DNA of 10,730 nucleotides from assembly GCA_964553375.1 (NCBI GenBank), contig CAZKKN010000055.1, forward strand, positions 1 to 10,730, written 5' to 3'. This DNA comes from UBA9715 sp964553375. Its GTDB lineage: Bacteria; Actinomycetota; Coriobacteriia; Coriobacteriales; Eggerthellaceae. Every line of letters begins with the position of its first letter. Position 1 is the stretch's first letter. Both the position numbers and the translations under genes were made by a program. Below the pieces are notes generated by a model. It was given only the letters and a program-made list of their open reading frames with translations. It ran no database searches and had not been told where the DNA came from. This document shows, piece after piece, positions 6,426-10,730 of the stretch.

Positions 6426-7874
6426 TCACACGAAATAAGAGAGGATCATCGTGGGATAAAGGGCATAGGTGACCACCAAGGCGATCTCTGCCGCCAAGAG
6501 CACACCGTTAAGCACAATGCCCGCGAAGGCTGCGACCTTCGTGGCGCCGCTATGGGCGTTATAGAGGCCTTGGCGCTTCTCCTCGGCACCCATGAGCAGG
6601 GCGGTTATGCAAAGTGCCAGCCCCAATGGCGGGAAGAGGGTGAGCACAGCCAAAAGCCCCAGGATGGCGAAAGCCAAAGGCTCGGTGTTGCCGTCGGCAT
6701 CCATGGGAAGCACTGCCGGAGCGGCAGGGGTTGGATCGGGGCGCTTCTCGAAGAAATCCGCCGGCAGCATGTCTGCCTTCGAGCCGCTTTTAGGAGCTGT
6801 GTCCCCCTTCCAAGGCGACGAAGGCATGGAAAAGGGTCGCGGAGGCGCCATGACCGTATCGGCAGGAGCGGGGCGGGCAGCAGGAGCGCTTGAGGTGGCG
6901 GGAAGCGCCGATGCGCCCAGACCTGTCAAGGCCCCCGAGCCCCCCAGCGGCGCGAACGGGGCGGAAAGCGAGGGGTTCATGTAGGCGTATGAGGAGATAT
7001 GCATAGCCGGAGGCACCGCGACCTGGGTAAGCTCCAGAGGCCCGAATGAGCTATAAGCGGGGCTGAGGGCGGGCATCAAAGAAGAGCCATAAAGCCCGTA
7101 GGGGTTCTGGACCGCATAGGGATTCTGGGTTGCATAAGGATTTTGGGTTGCGTAGGGGTTCTGACCGCCGTAAGGGTTCTGGGTTGCGTAGGGATTCTGC
7201 GTGCCATAGTTGGATGCAGTGTTGGAGGTATCAGGCCACCCTTGCTGAATCTGGCCCGAGAAACCGGAGGCACCTTGGAACTGGGGCTGCTGGGGGCGAG
7301 CCTGCTGGGATGCCCCCTGAGCCTGCGGCTGAGGTTGAACCTGCGGTTGCGGTTGAGCTTGGGGCTGGGGCTGGGGCTGGGGTTGGGATTGCGATTGAAC
7401 CTGAACCTGCGGCTGTGGCTGGAGTTGAGCTTGGGGCTGCGACTGCGACTGAGGCTGCTGCTGCGCTTGAATCTGAGCTTGGGGCTCGGGTTGAGCCTGA
7501 GACTGCGATTGGACCCGGGGCTGCGATTGCTGCACAGCGGGGGCTTGGGATTGCGCTTGGGATTGCGCTTGAGCCGGAGCAGCCGCCTGAGGTCGTTTTT
7601 GAGATGCACCTTGGGCCTGAGGCGCTGTTTGGACCTGATTGAGGGGTTGGGACGGAGCCTGGGCGATGGGCTGGGGCTTGAGTTGAGCCTTGGCTTCTTC
7701 CTTCCGCTCATCCAACGGCACCGTGGCCTTGGCCGCAGAAGCCGCCGCTGGCAGCGGCGGGACCACTGAGCGCGTGGAGCAGCGTGGACATATCACCTGT
7801 TCCGGACGAACCGCAAAGGTAGATAGATCCATTTTCACACCGCACCCGGGGCAGCGAATCATATCTGAGGCCAT
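6426..7874 (-). CDS. Zinc-ribbon, Gln/Pro-rich, QNPY-repeat protein with C-terminal DUF4190-like membrane module
   Basis: This 482-residue protein has four distinct parts. Residues 7-33 form a zinc ribbon with Cys8, Cys11, Cys29 and Cys32 in two CPxC knuckles. Residues about 66-200 are extremely Gln/Pro/Ala/Ser-rich with alternating PQPQ, QSQ and QAQ units. Residues 223-259 carry six hexapeptide copies ending QNPY. Residues about 398-428 and 446-472 are two membrane helices separated by a charged loop, resembling DUF4190. Between them is a Pro/Ala/Ser-rich linker (about 265-390). The zinc ribbon and disordered region probably lie in the cytoplasm, tethered to the membrane, as in other prokaryotic zinc-ribbon/disordered/transmembrane proteins. 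This is an architectural inference and no enzyme activity is visible. The start ATG at 7874 has only a weak SD (AAAGAG), but a promoter lies just upstream at 7906-7934. It is the first gene of the inserted operon. Confidence 0.82.
   Translation of the reverse strand: MASDMIRCPGCGVKMDLSTFAVRPEQVICPRCSTRSVVPPLPAAASAAKATVPLDERKEEAKAQLKPQPIAQAPSQPLNQVQTAPQAQGASQKRPQAAAPAQAQSQAQSQAPAVQQSQPRVQSQSQAQPEPQAQIQAQQQPQSQSQPQAQLQPQPQVQVQSQSQPQPQPQPQAQPQPQVQPQPQAQGASQQARPQQPQFQGASGFSGQIQQGWPDTSNTASNYGTQNPYATQNPYGGQNPYATQNPYATQNPYAVQNPYGLYGSSLMPALSPAYSSFGPLELTQVAVPPAMHISSYAYMNPSLSAPFAPLGGSGALTGLGASALPATSSAPAARPAPADTVMAPPRPFSMPSSPWKGDTAPKSGSKADMLPADFFEKRPDPTPAAPAVLPMDADGNTEPLAFAILGLLAVLTLFPPLGLALCITALLMGAEEKRQGLYNAHSGATKVAAFAGIVLNGVLLAAEIALVVTYALYPTMILSYFV
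7099..7206 (-). repeat. Six tandem 18-bp units encoding the QNPY hexapeptide repeat
   Basis: Six head-to-tail 18-base units begin at 7099, 7117, 7135, 7153, 7171 and 7189. Each resembles TAGGGGTTCTGGGTTGCG on the plus strand. They encode Y-(A/G)-(T/G/V)-Q-N-P units inside the zinc-ribbon protein. Units differ mainly at codons 2 and 3 of each hexapeptide and at synonymous positions. Copy number could change by slippage without disturbing the frame. Confidence 0.92.
7275..7679 (-). repeat. Low-complexity Gln/Pro-rich coding segment
   Basis: About 135 codons (residues 66-200 of the zinc-ribbon protein) are dominated by Gln, alternating with Pro, Ser, Ala and Val. On the plus strand this reads as irregular GGCTGNGGTTG-type six-base repeats. 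The bias removes stop codons from the other frames, so spurious open frames appear on both strands here. Confidence 0.85.
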
Positions 7875-7905
7875 GGCACTCTTTCTCTAGATTGAAAGCA
7901 CCCTA

Positions 7906-7934
7906 AGTATAAAGCAGCCTTCGGTGTGCGTTAA
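7906..7934 (-). promoter_or_regulatory. Sigma-70-type promoter for the inserted operon
   Basis: On the minus strand TATACT (7911-7906, 5/6 match to TATAAT) is 17 nt downstream of TTAACG (7934-7929, 4/6 match to TTGACA). The start point would be near 7898, giving a short leader of about 24 nt before the ATG at 7874. It lies just downstream of the hairpins that end the rpsJ-rplW unit. Confidence 0.55.
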
Positions 7935-7971
7935 GGACTGTTTGGGAACCGAATAAATGCCACAGGATTGC

Positions 7972-7994
7972 GATAAGGCGAGCATCGCCTTATC
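7972..7994 (-). terminator. Second hairpin downstream of rplW, possible terminator or processing site
   Basis: GATAAGGCG (7972-7980) and CGCCTTATC (7986-7994) form a perfect 9-bp stem with a 5-nt loop. No T-run follows it on the minus strand, so it is less convincing as an intrinsic terminator than its neighbour. The tandem position suggests a backup terminator or an mRNA 3'-end stabiliser. Confidence 0.4.
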
Positions 7995-8004
7995 CGGAAC
8001 GAGA

Positions 8005-8037
8005 AGATGCCCCGGATTTCCTTCATCCGGGGCATCT
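8005..8037 (-). terminator. Intrinsic terminator after rplW
   Basis: AGATGCCCCGGAT (8005-8017) and ATCCGGGGCATCT (8025-8037) form a perfect 13-bp GC-rich stem with a 7-nt loop, 63 nt beyond the rplW stop. On the minus strand the stem runs into TTCTCGTTCC, a T-enriched but imperfect tail. It is well placed to end the fusA-rpsJ-rplC-rplD-rplW transcript, in the middle of what is usually one operon. Confidence 0.68.
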
Positions 8038-8099
8038 GGGTTGCAAGACGGACTTTCGCATCCGGCCGAGATGAGGCTCGCCACCGAGCCCCGAAGACC

Positions 8100-8384
8100 T
8101 TAGGAAGCGAAGATCTCGATGGTCTCACCAGGGGCGATGGTCACCATGGCCTTCTTCCAACGGCGGGTGAGGCCGGGGATGTAGCGCACACGCTTGCGCT
8201 TCGGCTTCACGTTCATGGTGTTCACCTTCTGCACATTCACATCGAAGAGCTCCTCGATGGCCTTGGCGATCTCCACCTTGTTCGCACTGCGGGCCACCTC
8301 GAAGGTGTACTTGTTCTTCTCGATCATATCGTAGCTATGCTCCGTGATGATCGGGCGGATGATGATATCGCGGGCGTTCTTCAT
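8100..8384 (-). CDS. rplW: 50S ribosomal protein L23
   Basis: L23 binds 23S rRNA domain III at the polypeptide exit tunnel and is the docking site for trigger factor and SRP. The 94-residue product has the L23 pattern: RPIITEHSYDMIEKNKYTFE at the start, then VEIAKAIEELFDVNVQKVNT, followed by RRWKKAMVTIAPGETIEIF. Glu15 aligns with the E. coli L23 glutamate (Glu18) contacted by trigger factor. The length is normal. The start ATG overlaps the rplD stop by one base (TAATG), and GAGGAGG lies 10 nt upstream, inside the end of rplD, so translation is probably coupled. It is followed by a terminator rather than by rplB, which is abnormal for this gene. Confidence 0.97.
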   Translation of the reverse strand: MKNARDIIIRPIITEHSYDMIEKNKYTFEVARSANKVEIAKAIEELFDVNVQKVNTMNVKPKRKRVRYIPGLTRRWKKAMVTIAPGETIEIFAS

Positions 8385-9007
8385 TAGGCCATCGCCTCCT
8401 CGAGTTTGCGCAGCGCCCCTTCAGTGAAGATGAGGTACTTGTTGTCCAGCAGCTCGTAGGTGTTGGCCTCGTCCACCGGCAGGATGTCCACCGTGGGGAT
8501 ATTACGGAACGACAGGAAAGCGTTCATGTTGTCGTTGTCCACCACGATGGTGGTGCGGCCTTCCACGCCCAGGGCCTTCAACACAGCCACGGCATCCTTG
8601 GTGCGCGGCTCGTCGAATTCCAGCTTGTCCACCACGATGAGCTGCCCGTCGGCCAGCTTGGCGGAAAGGGCCGAGCGGATCGCCAGCTTGATCTCCTTCT
8701 TGTTCACCTTGAAGGCGTAGCTGCGCGGATGAGGTCCGAAGACCACGCCGCCGCCGCGCCAATGGGGCGCGCGGATGGTGCCCTGACGAGCCCGGCCGGT
8801 GCCCTTCTGACGCCACGGCTTCTTGCCGCCGCCGCGCACCATGCCGCGGGTCTTGGTGTTGGACGTACCGGCACGCCAAGAGGCACGCTGGCTGCGCACA
8901 ACCTGGTGCATGACCGGTACGTTCGGCTCAATGCCGAAAACGGAATCGGCGAGTTCGGCCGTACTGGCCTTCTTGCCCTCCGCTGTTTTCACTTCAATCT
9001 TTGCCAT
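8384..9007 (-). CDS. rplD: 50S ribosomal protein L4
   Basis: L4 binds 23S rRNA domain I and its loop reaches into the exit tunnel. In some bacteria it also represses the S10 operon. The 207-residue protein carries the diagnostic basic loop GGGKKPWRQKGTGRARQGT followed by IRAPHWRGGGVVFGP, and a C-terminal Rossmann-like half (TIVVDNDNMNAFLSFRNIPT). The start at ATG 9007 (MAKIEVKT) is preferred because AAGGAG (9022-9017) is nine bases upstream. A longer version from ATG 9037 would overlap the end of rplC and lacks family support. No rearrangement or missing residue was noticed. Confidence 0.96.
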   Translation of the reverse strand: MAKIEVKTAEGKKASTAELADSVFGIEPNVPVMHQVVRSQRASWRAGTSNTKTRGMVRGGGKKPWRQKGTGRARQGTIRAPHWRGGGVVFGPHPRSYAFKVNKKEIKLAIRSALSAKLADGQLIVVDKLEFDEPRTKDAVAVLKALGVEGRTTIVVDNDNMNAFLSFRNIPTVDILPVDEANTYELLDNKYLIFTEGALRKLEEAMA

Positions 9008-9020
9008 TTGCGATTGCTCC

Positions 9021-9659
9021 TTACCAGCTCTTGCCATCGCCGGCCATGCGAACGCGCACTACGCCGTTCTTGCCGCCGGGTACAGCGCCCTTGACCAGAA
9101 TGAGGTTGAGGTCCTCGTCCACGCGGACCACTTCCAGGTTCTTCACGGTTACGCGATCGCAGCCCATGTGGCCCGGCATGCGCAGGCCCTTCAGCACTCG
9201 CGAAGGGGTGGCGCACATGCCGATGGAGCCGGGAGCGCGATGGAAGTGGGAGCCGTGACCGCCGGGGCCGCCGCCGAAACCATGGCGACGGATAACGCCA
9301 GCGAAGCCCTTGCCCTTGGAAATGCCGGTGACATCCACCTTCTTCACCTCGTTGAAGGCAGCGACGGTCTGCTGCTCACCGGGAGTGTGCTCGGAGCCAT
9401 CCTCCACGCGCACCTCACGCAGATGGCGGCAAGGCGCCACGCCGCACTTGTCGAAATGCCCGCGCATGGGCTTGTTGACCTTCTTGTCCTTGATGGCGCC
9501 GAAACCAAGCTGCACGGCATCGTAGCCGTCGGATTCCTTGGTCTTCACCTGGCATACCGTGTTGGGCTCTGCCTGGATCACCGTTACGGCCACAACGTCG
9601 TCGTTCTCGTTGAACAACTGGGTCATGCCGATCTTCTTTCCGTAGATAGTATCAATCAT
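9021..9659 (-). CDS. rplC: 50S ribosomal protein L3
   Basis: L3 is an early assembly protein whose extension approaches the peptidyl-transferase centre. The 212-residue product begins MIDTIYGKKIGMTQLFNEND, matching the universal L3 start, and holds the signature FAGVIRRHGFGGGPGGHGSH, then FHRAPGSIGMCATPSRVLKG and RMPGHMG. ATG at 9659 is chosen because AAGGGG (9673-9668) lies eight bases upstream and overlaps the rpsJ stop codon. A GTG at 9668 would sit inside that SD and is unlikely. The gene lies 12 nt after rpsJ and 13 nt before rplD, in the standard order. Confidence 0.96.
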   Translation of the reverse strand: MIDTIYGKKIGMTQLFNENDDVVAVTVIQAEPNTVCQVKTKESDGYDAVQLGFGAIKDKKVNKPMRGHFDKCGVAPCRHLREVRVEDGSEHTPGEQQTVAAFNEVKKVDVTGISKGKGFAGVIRRHGFGGGPGGHGSHFHRAPGSIGMCATPSRVLKGLRMPGHMGCDRVTVKNLEVVRVDEDLNLILVKGAVPGGKNGVVRVRMAGDGKSW

Positions 9660-9671
9660 CACAGGCACCCC

Positions 9672-9980
9672 TTACAGCTTGATCTCGATGTCCACGCCAG
9701 CCGGCAGGTCAAGCCGCATCAGGGAATCCACGGTGTTGGGCGTGGGCTCCAGGATGTCGATGAGGCGCTTGTGCGTGCGCATCTCGAACTGCTCGCGAGA
9801 GTCCTTGTTGATATGCGGCCCGCGGATGACGCAATACAGATTGCGCTCGGTAGGCAGCGGGATAGGTCCAGAGACCTTGGCACCTGTTTGCTGGGCCGTG
9901 TCCACGATGAGCTTCGTGGATTGATCCACGATCTCGTGGTCGTAGCCCTTCAGGCGAATGCGAATCTTCTGATTAGCCAC
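9672..9980 (-). CDS. rpsJ: 30S ribosomal protein S10
   Basis: S10 is a component of the 30S head and, as NusE, of transcription antitermination complexes. The 102-residue product has the family core KIRIRLKGYDHEIVDQSTK, then GPIPLPTERNLYCVIRGPHI and REQFEMRTHKRLIDILEPTP. The start is GTG at 9980, preceded seven bases upstream by a strong SD GGAGG (9992-9988). Only 30 nt separate it from the end of fusA, with no terminator or promoter visible, so fusA and rpsJ are probably cotranscribed. Confidence 0.97.
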   Translation of the reverse strand: MANQKIRIRLKGYDHEIVDQSTKLIVDTAQQTGAKVSGPIPLPTERNLYCVIRGPHINKDSREQFEMRTHKRLIDILEPTPNTVDSLMRLDLPAGVDIEIKL

Positions 9981-10010
9981 TTTGATTCCTCCAATGAACA
10001 GGGCGAGCGC

Positions 10011-10730
10011 TTACGCTTTGCCGCCGGCCTTGCTGATGATTTCCTCTTGAACGCTCTTCGGCACCGGCTCGTACGAGTCGAATTGCATGGTGTACATCGC
10101 ACGGCCCTGCGTGCCGGAGCGAAGGTCGGTAGCATAGCCGAACATGTTCGACAGCGGCACCTTCGCGCTGATGGTGGCAGTGTTGCCGCGGGTCTCTTGG
10201 CCCACGATCATGCCACGACGCGAAGGGATGTCGCCCATGACGAAGCCCATGTACTCCTCGGGGGTCTCGACCTCCACGGACATGACGGGTTCCAAGATGA
10301 CGGGCTTGCCGCGCTTGAGCGCTTCCTTGATGGCCATCGAGCCTGCCACCTTGAAGGCCGCCTCGGAGGAGTCCACCTCGTGATAGGAGCCGTCGATCAG
10401 CTCGACGCGTACGTCCTCAACGGGGTAACCGGCCAAAACGCCCGATTGCAGCGCTTCCTGGATGCCCTTGTCCACCGAAGGGATGTATTCCTTGGGCACC
10501 ACGCCGCCCACGATCTTGTTCTCGAACTTGTAGCCGCTGCCCGGTTCCTCGGGATACATGTTGATGACCACATCGCCGTATTGGCCACGGCCGCCCGACT
10601 GGCGCACGAACTTGCCCTGCACGTTCATGGCAGGCTCGGTAGCCTTCTCGCGGTAGGCAACCTGCGGCTTGCCCACGTTGGCCTCAACCTTGAACTCGCG
10701 CAACAGGCGGTCGATGATGATCTCCAGGTG
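10011..10730 (-). CDS. fusA: Elongation factor G, C-terminal part (5' end outside the window)
   Basis: EF-G is the GTPase that drives ribosomal translocation. The 239 codons present begin HLEIIIDRLLREFKVEANVG, the end of domain III, continue into domain IV (KPQVAYREKATEPAMNVQGK, then SGGRGQYGDV and the HEVDSSEAAFKVAG stretch) and end with domain V (GFVMGDIPSRRGMIVGQETR, then SNMFGYATDLRSGTQGRAMY). The reading frame is intact to the TAA at 10013-10011. The GTPase domain lies beyond base 10730. In many bacteria fusA is followed by tuf; here rpsJ comes next. Confidence 0.97.
   Translation of the reverse strand, partial: HLEIIIDRLLREFKVEANVGKPQVAYREKATEPAMNVQGKFVRQSGGRGQYGDVVINMYPEEPGSGYKFENKIVGGVVPKEYIPSVDKGIQEALQSGVLAGYPVEDVRVELIDGSYHEVDSSEAAFKVAGSMAIKEALKRGKPVILEPVMSVEVETPEEYMGFVMGDIPSRRGMIVGQETRGNTATISAKVPLSNMFGYATDLRSGTQGRAMYTMQFDSYEPVPKSVQEEIISKAGGKA

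Noticed and set aside
4804..6438. 544-codon plus-strand open frame opposite the ATPase and DUF5684-like gene
   Set aside because: It spans two genes and an intergenic gap on the other strand and has no SD or recognisable domain, so it is a shadow frame.
7076..7769. Arg/Pro/Ser-rich minus-strand and Leu/Arg/Gly-rich plus-strand open frames over the Q/P-rich segment
   Set aside because: These are out-of-frame readings of the low-complexity repeat. Only the frame with the zinc ribbon and membrane helices is coherent.
7887..8084. 65-codon minus-strand open frame in the rplW downstream spacer
   Set aside because: It crosses both hairpins and the promoter of the next gene, lacks a good SD and shows no family features.
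8075..8090. GGCTCG/CGAGCC hairpin just after the rplW stop as a terminator
   Set aside because: The stem has only 6 bp and is not followed by a T-rich tract. The 13-bp hairpin at 8005-8037 is far better.
293..8099. Mobile element or prophage origin of the insert
   Set aside because: No transposase, integrase, terminal inverted repeats at both ends, or target-site duplication was seen, and base composition is similar to the ribosomal genes.

Overview
The window is about 60% G+C and every credible gene lies on the minus strand, so transcription runs from high to low coordinates. The ribosomal proteins and the EF-G tail look like those of high-GC Gram-positives. The gene set (fusA directly followed by rpsJ, long MacB/FtsX-type permeases, DUF4190-like proteins) best fits a Coriobacteriia/Eggerthellaceae-like actinobacterium. 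That placement is an inference from sequence style, not from a search.

Layout in transcription order. (1) 10730-8100: the 3' part of fusA (EF-G domains IV-V), then rpsJ (S10), rplC (L3), rplD (L4) and rplW (L23). They are tightly packed with good Shine-Dalgarno (SD) sites, and rplD and rplW overlap by one base. No tuf gene lies between fusA and rpsJ, so the str and S10 clusters are directly joined. (2) 8099-7875: a 225-nt spacer with a 13-bp perfect hairpin (likely terminator), a second 9-bp hairpin, and a promoter (TTAACG-N17-TATACT) facing the next gene. (3) 7874-704: five genes not normally part of the S10 operon. They encode a zinc-ribbon/Gln-Pro-rich/QNPY-repeat membrane protein, a DUF5684/DUF4190-like membrane protein, a MacB/LolD-type ABC ATPase, an 880-aa two-FtsX-domain permease, and a trigger-factor-like chaperone/PPIase whose ribosome-docking signature is degenerate. 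(4) 703-293: a 411-nt spacer with a 113-nt nested inverted repeat containing an 11-bp terminator hairpin, then a strong promoter (TTGCTA-N17-TATAAT) and a roughly 165-nt structured leader. (5) 292-1: the 5' part of rplB (L2), where the S10 operon resumes.

The main point is that the normally contiguous rplW-rplB junction is split by about 7.8 kb. The cargo has its own promoter and terminator, and the downstream half of the operon has been given a new promoter and leader. Gene order and spacing suggest that the two membrane proteins, the ABC transporter and the trigger-factor-like protein form one transcription unit, possibly an envelope or secretion-related system. Its substrate cannot be read from the sequence. 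The insert's last gene resembles trigger factor, and the gene just before the insert encodes L23, the known trigger-factor docking protein on the ribosome. This could be chance or a functional link.

No tRNA, rRNA, CRISPR array, transposase or integrase was seen. The long plus-strand open frames are shadows of the minus-strand genes.
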